A stretch of DNA of 5,632 nucleotides. Source: Deltaproteobacteria bacterium (GTDB lineage: Bacteria; Myxococcota_A; Bradymonadia; UBA7976; VGTA01). The stretch lies in contig VGTA01000255.1 in NCBI GenBank assembly GCA_016874875.1, positions 1 through 5,632 on the forward strand, given 5' to 3'. This document shows positions 1 to 5,164 of this stretch, in pieces; the first letter of the stretch is position 1, and every line of letters starts with the position of its first letter. Under the pieces are notes generated by a model that worked only from the letters and a program-made list of their open reading frames with translations, did not search any database and was not told the DNA's origin. The position numbers and the translations under genes were made by a program.

Positions 1-87
1 CTCACCGCCACCCCCCCCCTCCAGCGCCACGCCGACCCCCGCGACCCCGCGCACCGCCTCGCCCTCGCCCTCCTCCCCCTCTCCTGA
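1..87 (+). CDS. C-terminal end of an unidentified protein (5' truncated by window)
   Basis: Reading frame 1 is open from the window edge to a TGA at 85-87 and gives 28 residues ending in AHRLALALLPLS. Nearly every third codon position is C, as in the other plus-strand genes here and unlike the alternative frames, so this looks like genuine coding sequence rather than chance. The short tail has no recognisable motif and no function can be given. The gene converges on ruvA with a gap of about 70 bases. Confidence is limited by the length. Confidence 0.45.
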   Translation, partial: LTATPPLQRHADPRDPAHRLALALLPLS

Positions 88-98
88 CCGCGCCTAGG

Positions 99-139
99 GC
101 GAGAGCGCGAGCGAGACCGCGGGCGAGACCGCGGGCGAG
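99..139. repeat. 12-bp tandem repeat, two perfect copies plus partial and degenerate copies
   Basis: The unit GCGAGACCGCGG occurs at 111-122 and again at 123-134. It is followed by a partial GCGAG (135-139) and preceded by a degenerate copy at 99-110. It lies wholly in the gap between the convergent upstream gene and ruvA. It is probably a small slippage-derived repeat; no function is evident. Confidence 0.6.
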
Positions 140-153
140 CGCCCAGCGGGCGC
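139..153. terminator. Compact hairpin between convergent genes, possible bidirectional terminator
   Basis: GCGCCC (139-144) and GGGCGC (148-153) form a perfect 6-bp all-GC stem around a 3-base AGC loop. It sits just past the stop codons of both convergent genes (TGA at 85-87 on plus, TGA at 160-158 on minus), where a shared terminator is expected. No T-tract follows on either strand, so this is a non-canonical candidate and could be incidental in such GC-rich DNA. Confidence 0.3.
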
Positions 154-157
154 CCCT

Positions 158-745
158 TCAGAACGCGAAGCGCGCCAGCGCCCCCTTGAGCAGCTCCTCA
201 AAGGTGAGCTCGGCGGCGCGCGGGCGCACCTCGCTGAGGTAGTCGTCCACGTCCTTGGGCTTGTAGCCGAGGTTGAGCAGCGCGCTCTGCAGGTCGCTGA
301 GCTGACTCGCAGCCTCTGGGCGCGCCGCCTCGAGCGGGAAGTGCTTTTCGAGCTTGGCGCGCAGCTCGAGAATCATCCGGTCCGCCGTCTTGCGCCCGAT
401 CCCGGGCACCGACGAGATGCGCCGCGCGTCCCCGGTGATGATCGCCACCTTGAGCGCCTCGGCGTCGAGGCCGCTCAGGCACGCCACCGCCAGCCGCGGC
501 CCGATCCCCGACACCGTCGTCAGCGCCTCAAAGAGCCGCCGCTCCTCTAGGCTGCTAAACCCAAAGAGGGTGATCTGGTCCTCGCGCACGTACGTCTTCA
601 CCGAGACCACGCACTGCTCCCCCGCCGCCGGCAGGCGCTCGAGGGTGGTGAGGGGGCAGGTGAGCTCGTAGCCCACCCCGCCCACGTCGATGATCAAGCG
701 CTCAGCCCCCTTGTGGCTGAGCGTGCCCCTGAGCTGTCCGATCAT
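158..745 (-). CDS. ruvA: Holliday junction branch migration protein RuvA
   Basis: RuvA binds the four-way Holliday junction as a tetramer and loads the RuvB AAA+ motor for branch migration during recombinational repair in the cytoplasm. The 195-residue product has the normal family length. It opens with MIGQLRG and an OB-fold domain (about 1-62, with VGGVGYEL). A tandem helix-hairpin-helix domain follows, with VSGIGPRLA at 78-86 and VPGIGRKTADRMI at 113-125. A short linker (about 136-147) leads to the C-terminal RuvB-binding domain (about 148-195, with ALLNLGYKPKDV). The ATG at 745-743 is chosen because MIGQLRG is the family N-terminus and a Shine-Dalgarno AGGGGA (758-753) lies 7 bases upstream. 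The frame stays open to 859, but that extension only translates the 14-bp repeats. No ruvC or ruvB is seen in the window; the flanking genes are divergent and convergent, so ruvA here is probably transcribed alone. Confidence 0.96.
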   Translation of the reverse strand: MIGQLRGTLSHKGAERLIIDVGGVGYELTCPLTTLERLPAAGEQCVVSVKTYVREDQITLFGFSSLEERRLFEALTTVSGIGPRLAVACLSGLDAEALKVAIITGDARRISSVPGIGRKTADRMILELRAKLEKHFPLEAARPEAASQLSDLQSALLNLGYKPKDVDDYLSEVRPRAAELTFEELLKGALARFAF

Positions 746-752
746 ACCCAAG

Positions 753-758
753 TCCCCT
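753..758 (-). promoter_or_regulatory. Ribosome binding site of ruvA
   Basis: On the minus strand AGGGGA lies 7 bases before the ATG at 745. It supports this start over the longer open frame that reads through the repeats to 859. Confidence 0.65.
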
Positions 759-775
759 CTCTCGCCCCGCGGGGC

Positions 776-851
776 GCTGAATCTCGAACGCTGAATCTCG
801 AACGCTGAATCTCGAACGCTGAATCTCGAACGCTGAATCTCGAACGCTGAA
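776..851. repeat. 14-bp tandem repeat array upstream of ruvA, 5.4 copies
   Basis: Five perfect head-to-tail copies of GCTGAATCTCGAAC (776-789, 790-803, 804-817, 818-831, 832-845) are followed by a partial GCTGAA (846-851). Read on the ruvA strand the unit is GTTCGAGATTCAGC, which is itself two related 7-mers (GTTCGAG, ATTCAGC) sharing TTC. The array starts about 30 bases before the ruvA start codon, where a 5' leader or promoter should be. It is distinctly more AT-rich than its surroundings. It could be a set of phased protein-binding sites, a leader-RNA element or a slippage minisatellite; the sequence alone does not decide. Confidence 0.95.
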
Positions 852-881
852 CGCCACACGCGCGACGCCGCGCGCGATGCG

Positions 882-910
882 TTGCAGTGTACGCTGCGCG
901 GCGGTTAAAA
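882..910 (+). promoter_or_regulatory. Weak candidate promoter for the amidohydrolase gene, with a palindrome in the spacer
   Basis: TTGCAG (882-887), a 17-base spacer and TTAAAA (905-910) form a sigma70-like arrangement about 70 bases before the ATG at 977. Each hexamer matches the consensus at only three positions. TTAAAA is the most AT-rich spot in the intergenic region apart from the repeat array. An imperfect dyad, GCAGTGTACGCTGC (884-897, symmetric at 12 of 14 positions), overlaps the -35 and the spacer, where an operator would sit. The assignment is tentative. Confidence 0.25.
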
Positions 911-976
911 CACAGCGGCCCCCTCCGCTCGTGCGCCGCCGCGCGACGCCCCCCTCACCGCCCCGAGGCCCCGCCC

Positions 977-2224
977 ATGCTCCGCTCCCCCCTCGCCCCC
1001 CCCGCGCGCCCGCTTCGCCTCTACACCCACGCCACCGTTCACACCGCCGACGCCGAGGGGCGCGCCGTGCTCGAGGAGGGCGCCGTGGCGGCGTGGGGGG
1101 GGCAGCTGCTCTGGGTGGGCGACGCGCGCGACGCGCGCGATGAGGTGGCGCGCGCCCTCGGGGAGCTCGAGGAGGCCGGCCTCTGCGACGCCGGCGCCAC
1201 CCTCGCCGCCGCCGAGTGGACGCGCTGCGACGGCGAGCACCTCGCCCCGGGCTTCATCGACGCCCACGTGCACCTCGGCCTCTACCCCGAGGGCTTTGTG
1301 GGCGAGCCCAAGGACCTCAACGAGCTCACCAGCCCCCTCACGCCACAGCTCCGCGCCCTCGACGGCGTGTGGCCCGGCGACGTCGCTTTCGCCAAGGCGC
1401 GCGCCGCCGGCGTCACCGCCGTGTGCGTGCTCCCCGGCTCCGCCAACGTGGTGGGGGGCGTGGGGGTGGCGCTGCGGACGGTGGGGAGCGACGTGGAGCG
1501 CATGGTGCTGCGCGAGCCCGCCTGCCTCAAGGTGGCGTTCGGCTACAACGTCAAGCACAACCACGGCGGCAAGGGGCGCGCCCCGCTCACGCGCATGGCC
1601 ATCGCCGATATGATGCGCGGCGCCTTTGAGGGGGCGCTCGCCTATGAGGCCAAGCGCCTCCACGACCCCGAGCACCCCCGCGACCGCGCCAAGGAGCACC
1701 TGCTGCTCGCCCTCCGCCGCGAGCTCCCCGTCCGCGCCCACGCCTCCCGCGCCGACGACATCCTCACGGCGGTGCGCCTGGCGCGCGAGTTTGGGCTGCG
1801 CCTGGTCATCGAGCACGGCTACGAGGCGGTGGAGGTGCTCGAGCAGCTCAAGGCGGCGCGCGCGAGCGTGGTCTACGGCCCCGCCTTCCGCACCTGCGGT
1901 CACTCCGAGGACCTCCACTTCAGCTTCGCCCACGCGCAGCGCCTCATGGAGGCGGGGCTCCTCGTGGCGCAGATGACCGACCACCCCATCGTCCCCGTGC
2001 AGTACCTGCCGCTCCAGGCGGGGCTCTGCGTCCGCGAGGGCCTCGACCCCGCCGCCGCCCTCCGCCTCGTCACCGCCAACGCCGCCGAGGTGCTGGGGCT
2101 CGAGGGGCGCGTGGGGCGCCTGCGGGCGGGGCTCGACGCGGATTTCGTGCGCCTGAGCGGCCCGCCGCTGGAGGTGGCCACGCGGGCGCTCGGCGTGTAT
2201 GTGGAGGGCGCGCGGGTGGTCTGA
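977..2224 (+). CDS. Metal-dependent amidohydrolase (imidazolonepropionase-related, COG1228-like)
   Basis: The 415-residue product has the plan of the cyclic amidohydrolase superfamily: a small beta-sandwich at both ends around a TIM-barrel. The visible motifs are PGFIDAHVHLGL with metal-ligand histidines H97 and H99; KDLNELTSPLTP (112-123); GVTAVCVLPGSANVVGG (145-161); LKVAFGYNVKHN (184-195); RAHASRADDI (253-262) with H255; VIEHGYE (277-283) with H280; and MTDHPIVP (333-340) with the catalytic-type D335. The C-terminal LRLVTANAAEVLGLEGRVGRLRAGLDADFV is typical of the fold. The DxNE, PGSAN and HxxRADDI signatures match by eye a widespread uncharacterised amidohydrolase group rather than true HutI, so hydrolysis of a C-N bond is predicted but the substrate is unknown. 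The ATG at 977 is chosen over an ATG at 887 because a GAGG (965-968) lies 8 bases upstream and the added 30 residues are basic and low-complexity. It is divergent from ruvA and probably monocistronic. Confidence 0.88.
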   Translation: MLRSPLAPPARPLRLYTHATVHTADAEGRAVLEEGAVAAWGGQLLWVGDARDARDEVARALGELEEAGLCDAGATLAAAEWTRCDGEHLAPGFIDAHVHLGLYPEGFVGEPKDLNELTSPLTPQLRALDGVWPGDVAFAKARAAGVTAVCVLPGSANVVGGVGVALRTVGSDVERMVLREPACLKVAFGYNVKHNHGGKGRAPLTRMAIADMMRGAFEGALAYEAKRLHDPEHPRDRAKEHLLLALRRELPVRAHASRADDILTAVRLAREFGLRLVIEHGYEAVEVLEQLKAARASVVYGPAFRTCGHSEDLHFSFAHAQRLMEAGLLVAQMTDHPIVPVQYLPLQAGLCVREGLDPAAALRLVTANAAEVLGLEGRVGRLRAGLDADFVRLSGPPLEVATRALGVYVEGARVV

Positions 2225-2229
2225 GCGCG

Positions 2230-2264
2230 GGGGCGCGCGCCGCTCGACGACGCGCGCGCGCCTC
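2230..2264 (+). terminator. Strong GC hairpin after the amidohydrolase gene
   Basis: GGCGCGCGC (2232-2240) pairs perfectly with GCGCGCGCC (2254-2262). A G-T and a G-C pair extend the stem to 2230/2264, around a 13-base loop. It begins just after the TGA (2222-2224), the right place for a terminator. No T-tract follows, so the call rests on stem strength and position. Confidence 0.4.
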
Positions 2265-2272
2265 GCTAGACT
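2244..2272 (+). promoter_or_regulatory. Candidate sigma70-type promoter of the aminopeptidase-adenylyltransferase pair
   Basis: TCGACG (2244-2249) and TAGACT (2267-2272) are separated by exactly 17 bases. Each matches four of six consensus positions (TTGACA, TATAAT). Transcription would start near 2279 and leave a leader of about 50 bases before the ATG at 2329. The -35 lies in the loop of the hairpin listed at 2230-2264, so the preceding gene's terminator and this promoter would overlap. This is plausible but unverified. Confidence 0.35.
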
Positions 2273-2313
2273 CTCGCCGCGCCGCGCCGCGCGCCGCCCC
2301 CCCCCACGCCCTC

Positions 2314-2318
2314 AGGAG
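2314..2318 (+). promoter_or_regulatory. Ribosome binding site of the M17 aminopeptidase
   Basis: AGGAG lies 10 bases before the ATG at 2329, separated by a run of C. It favours this ATG over the in-frame ATG at 2338, which would be 19 bases away. Confidence 0.6.
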
Positions 2319-2328
2319 TCCCCCCCCC

Positions 2329-3975
2329 ATGGACCTCATGCTGCACCCCGCCCCCCGCCTCGCTGATTTCGCCCACGGCGCATGGGACGCGCTGCTCCTC
2401 CTCTGCGCCGACGACCTCAGCGCCCTCCCCGCCCCCCTGCGCGCCGCCCTCGACGACGCCCGCGCCCTCGACGAGGCGCTCCTCACCCCCGGCGAGGCGC
2501 ACCTCGCGCTCCTGCCGGCGGGCGCGTGGGGCGGGGGGCGGCGGCTCGTGGTGGCGGGCGTGGGCGACCTCAAGGGCGACGGCGACGACGTGCGGCGGTG
2601 GCGGGACGCGGCAGCGGCGGCGGCGCGGCGGGCGCTCGCGGCGGGCGCCCTGCGCCCCTGCCTCGCCCTCGCCGGCGTCCCCGCGCGCGGCCCCCTCGCC
2701 GCCCTCCACGCCCGCGCCTACGAGGTGGCGGCGCTCGGCGCCCTCAGCGCCCTCTGGCAGCCGCTCGAGGCGCGCGAGCAGGGGCGCGGGCGCGCCTTTG
2801 AGGCGCTCGGGCTCTGCCTAGAGGGCGCCGCCGCCCCCCTGAGCGCCCCGGGAGCCGAGGGGGACGAAGCGCGCGCGCGCTGGGCGCGCTGGGTGAGCGC
2901 CGCCGAGTCGGGGCGGGGGGTGGCGCGCGACGTGGCGGGCACCAACCCCGAGCGCATGGCGCCGCCGCAGGTGGAGGACCTCTGCAAGCGCCTCTTCCGC
3001 GACAGCGCGGTGCAGGTGGAGGTGCTAAAGGCGCCCGACGAGCTCCTGCGCGACTACCCCCTCCTCTCGGCGGTGGCGCGCGCCTCCATGGAGGTCAAGC
3101 GCCACCAGCCGCGCGTGGTGCGGCTCACCTACGAGGGCGCGCCGCGCGAGGGCGCGCCGCTCACGAGCCTCTACCTCGCCGGCAAGGGCGTCACCTACGA
3201 CACCGGCGGCGCCGACCTCAAGACCGACGGGCACATGGCGGGCATGAGCCGCGACAAGGGCGGCGCCGCCGCGGTGGTGGGGCTCTTTAGGACGCTCGCG
3301 CTGCTGCGCCCGGCGGGGCTGCGCGTGGTGGCGGAGCTCGGCGTGGTCCGCAACAGCATCGGCGCCGACGCCTTCGTGAGCGACGAGATCATCCCCAGCC
3401 ACGCCGGCGTGCGCGTGCGGATCGGCAACACGGACGCCGAGGGGCGCCTCGTGCTCGCCGACCTCCTCTCCCACCTCCGCGCCGCCGCCCTCGCCCGCGC
3501 CGCCGCGCACCCCGGCGAGCCGCAGCGCCTCTTCAGCGTCGCCACCCTCACGGGGCACGCCGGGCGCGCCGTGGGCACCTACACCATCGCCCTCGACAGC
3601 TCCGCCGCCGAGGAGCAGGGCGTGGCGCGCGCCCTCGCCGAGGCGGGGGAGCGCGTGGGCGACTGCGTTGAGCTCTCGCGCCTCCGCCGCGAGGATTTCG
3701 ACTTCGTCCGCCCGCGCTCCCTCGCCGACGACCTGCTCTCGTGCAACAACGCCCCCTCCTCCGCCACCCCCCGCGGGCACCAGTTCCCGATGGCGTTCTT
3801 GATCAAGGCCTCAGGGCTCGGCGCCCACGGGCGGTTCTCGGAGGCGCCCCTCTGCTACACGCACATCGACATCGGCGGGAGCGGCGTGGAGGGGGGCGAC
3901 TGGCAGCACGGCCGCCCCACCGCCGCGCCGCTGCTGGCGTGGCTCGAGGCGTGGGTGGCGGCGGAGCGCGGCTGA
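2329..3975 (+). CDS. M17 family leucyl aminopeptidase
   Basis: M17 aminopeptidases are cytosolic, usually hexameric two-metal enzymes that release N-terminal residues from peptides. The 548-residue product has a variable N-terminal alpha/beta region (about 1-200) and the conserved catalytic domain (about 200-540). All core residues are present: K286 in LAGKGVTYDTGG, D291, K298 in ADLK, D309 in SRDKGGAAAV, and D369/E371/R373 in the signature NTDAEGRLVLADLL. These correspond to the metal-binding and catalytic set of bovine lens LAP and E. coli PepA. The YDTGG wording and the segment RDKGGAAAVVG recall the NPEPL1-like branch rather than PepA; in the usual M..MK.DM block, K is S here (S307) and M is K (K310). 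The C-terminus (NNAPSSATPRGHQFPMAFL, then YTHIDIGGS) fits the family's substrate-pocket strand. No signal peptide is seen. Its stop is one base from the next start, so it is the first gene of a two-gene unit. The family is certain; substrate preference is not. Confidence 0.93.
   Translation: MDLMLHPAPRLADFAHGAWDALLLLCADDLSALPAPLRAALDDARALDEALLTPGEAHLALLPAGAWGGGRRLVVAGVGDLKGDGDDVRRWRDAAAAAARRALAAGALRPCLALAGVPARGPLAALHARAYEVAALGALSALWQPLEAREQGRGRAFEALGLCLEGAAAPLSAPGAEGDEARARWARWVSAAESGRGVARDVAGTNPERMAPPQVEDLCKRLFRDSAVQVEVLKAPDELLRDYPLLSAVARASMEVKRHQPRVVRLTYEGAPREGAPLTSLYLAGKGVTYDTGGADLKTDGHMAGMSRDKGGAAAVVGLFRTLALLRPAGLRVVAELGVVRNSIGADAFVSDEIIPSHAGVRVRIGNTDAEGRLVLADLLSHLRAAALARAAAHPGEPQRLFSVATLTGHAGRAVGTYTIALDSSAAEEQGVARALAEAGERVGDCVELSRLRREDFDFVRPRSLADDLLSCNNAPSSATPRGHQFPMAFLIKASGLGAHGRFSEAPLCYTHIDIGGSGVEGGDWQHGRPTAAPLLAWLEAWVAAERG
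3963..3966 (+). promoter_or_regulatory. Ribosome binding site inside the aminopeptidase 3' end
   Basis: GGAG lies within the last codons of the aminopeptidase gene, 10 bases before the GTG at 3977. It supports this GTG, immediately after the TGA at 3973-3975, as the coupled start of the adenylyltransferase. Confidence 0.5.
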
Positions 3976-3976
3976 G

Positions 3977-4546
3977 GTGGGCGCGCCGCGCCCCGATGGT
4001 GTTGCGCTGGTGGTGGGCAAGCTCTGCCCGCTCCACCTCGGTCACCTGTGGCTGCTAGAGCGGGCGCTCGAGCGCGCCGACCGCCTGTGCGCGCTCACCT
4101 ACACCTCTCTGCGCGCCCCCGGCTGCTCCGCGCCCCAGCGCCAGGCCTGGCTCGACGCGCTCCTCGCGCCCTACGGCGACCGCGCGGTGTCGGTGGCGCT
4201 CCCGCCAGCGCTGTGCCCCCCCGACGAGGCGCCGGCGGAGGTGCACCGCCTGTTCTGCGCTGAGGTGGCGCGGGCGCGGGGGTGGGCGGTGGATGTGGTG
4301 TGCACGAGCGAGAGCTACGGCGATGGGTTCGCTGAGGTGCTCTCGCGGGAGCTCGGGCGCCCTGTGCGTCATGTGTGCGTTGATCTCGCGCGGGCGCGGG
4401 TGCCGGTGTCGGGGACGATGATGCGTGAGGCGTTTGAGGTCTTTTCGCGTGACCCGCGGGGGGCGGCGGGGCGGGCGGCGCTTGAGCGGCTGCGGGGGGG
4501 GGTGCCGGGGGTGGTGTTTGAGTCGCTGGTGGGGGGGGCTTTATAG
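3977..4546 (+). CDS. NadR-type nicotinamide-nucleotide adenylyltransferase, single domain
   Basis: Predicted to join ATP and nicotinamide mononucleotide to give NAD, in NAD salvage or synthesis in the cytoplasm. The 189-residue product shows the nucleotidyltransferase alpha/beta-phosphodiesterase signature VVGKLCPLHLGHL, with the HxGH pair H20 and H23. It also has VCTSESYGDGFAEVL (108-122), like the SE-YG block of NadR-type enzymes, and VDLARARVPVSGTMMR (135-150), equivalent to the ISGTxxR motif that closes the ATP site. The start is GTG, one base after the aminopeptidase TGA, implying translational coupling. The C-terminal ribosylnicotinamide kinase domain of full NadR is absent, and no helix-turn-helix regulator domain precedes. 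The tail after residue 150 does not resemble the usual family continuation; it is encoded by very G-rich, C-poor DNA with G9 and G8 runs, so a frameshifted or replaced C-terminus is possible. Related cytidylyltransferase-like activities cannot be excluded. Confidence 0.8.
   Translation: MGAPRPDGVALVVGKLCPLHLGHLWLLERALERADRLCALTYTSLRAPGCSAPQRQAWLDALLAPYGDRAVSVALPPALCPPDEAPAEVHRLFCAEVARARGWAVDVVCTSESYGDGFAEVLSRELGRPVRHVCVDLARARVPVSGTMMREAFEVFSRDPRGAAGRAALERLRGGVPGVVFESLVGGAL
4494..4538 (+). repeat. Homopolymeric G9 and G8 tracts at the 3' end of the adenylyltransferase gene
   Basis: Nine G at 4494-4502 and eight G at 4531-4538 lie within the last 18 codons. Both are slippage-prone lengths. Loss of one base in either tract would remove the TAG stop at 4544-4546 and run translation into the frame of the following hydrolase remnant as far as the amber at 4977. 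Confidence 0.85.
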
Positions 4547-4562
4547 GTGCCTCACGCCGCGC

Positions 4563-4579
4563 GCGAGCGAGGCGCTCGC
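4563..4579 (+). terminator. Perfect hairpin just after the adenylyltransferase stop
   Basis: GCGAGCG (4563-4569) and CGCTCGC (4573-4579) form a perfect 7-bp stem with a 3-base AGG loop, 16 bases past the TAG at 4544-4546. It could end the two-gene transcript. There is no T-tract, and the sequence also lies inside the hydrolase remnant frame (encoding ASEALA), so the palindrome may be incidental. Confidence 0.35.
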
Positions 4580-4973
4580 CATCACCCTTGAGCCCGCCGA
4601 GGGCTGCGCCCCCCACCCCGAGCTGAGCCTCGACGCGGAGGAGGAGGTGACCAAGACGCGCTTTGACGACGGCGATCTATTTGGCGTGGTGGACGCCCAC
4701 TCGCACCTGTTCGCCCACCTCAGGTTCGGCTCCGGCGTGCACGGCGCGCCCTTCCACCGCCTCGGCGTGGCGCGCGCCCTTGAGAGCTGCGAGGAGGCGC
4801 ACGGCGAGGAGGGGCGGCTCGACGTGTGGGGCTACTTCGCCGACCGCGGCGAGGAGGTGGAGCTCGCCGCCCTCACCCCCACCCTCGTGAGCGGGCGCGC
4901 ACCAGGCTTCAACTACAGCACCGACGGCTACCCCTCATCCACCCACTGGCCCAGCGCCCCCTACTCCGCCACC

Positions 4974-4987
4974 TACTAGACCTAGTA
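4974..4987. repeat. 14-bp palindrome carrying both amber codons
   Basis: TACTAG (4974-4979), AC, CTAGTA (4982-4987) is a perfect 6-bp inverted repeat with a 2-base spacer. It contains two CTAG tetranucleotides and supplies both in-frame TAG codons of the hydrolase remnant. It is an AT-rich island in GC-rich coding sequence. It may be a by-product of the mutations that made the stops, or a site that matters itself. Confidence 0.8.
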
Positions 4988-5164
4988 CTACCGCTGGCTC
5001 GAGCGCGCGTGGCGCGGCGGACTGCGCCTCGTGGTGCAGCACGCCGTGGCCAACCAGGTGATCTGCGAGCTCCAGCGCGCCCACCACCCCCTCGCGGCGC
5101 GCTACGAGTGCAACGAGATGATCAACGTCAAGCGGAGCGTCAAGGAGACCTACGCGCTCGAGCG

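Noticed and set aside
776..851. CRISPR array
   Set aside because: The units are 14 bp, identical and contiguous with no spacers, so this is a simple tandem repeat.
776..851. LexA (SOS) box array
   Set aside because: The 14-base spacing of GTTC does not fit GTTC-N7-GTTC, and no other LexA consensus I know is matched. It is kept only as a question in the findings.
746..859. A 38-residue N-terminal extension of RuvA to a start at 859
   Set aside because: It only translates the 14-bp repeats. The family start MIGQLRG has its own ribosome site at 758-753.
887..976. An upstream start for the amidohydrolase at ATG 887
   Set aside because: It would begin inside the candidate promoter, lacks a ribosome site, and adds a basic low-complexity stretch unlike the family.
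905..1984. Long minus-strand open frame opposite the amidohydrolase
   Set aside because: It is a His/Ala/Gly-rich shadow created by GC-biased codons of the real plus-strand gene and has no family motif.
3025..3780. Minus-strand open frame opposite the aminopeptidase
   Set aside because: Composition is typical of antisense shadow (HAGVAGDDLVAHEGVGAD style). The plus strand has the complete M17 signature.
4425..4547. Start of the hydrolase at the in-frame ATG 4425 inside the adenylyltransferase gene
   Set aside because: The segment up to 4547 translates to Gly/Arg/Trp-rich sequence, a frame shadow of the adenylyltransferase, with no hydrolase-like content.
4977..4985. TAG read as glutamine through a changed genetic code
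   Set aside because: Other genes here end normally, and TAG is used as the terminator of the adenylyltransferase (4544-4546). A genome-wide recoding is unsupported, though local suppression cannot be excluded.
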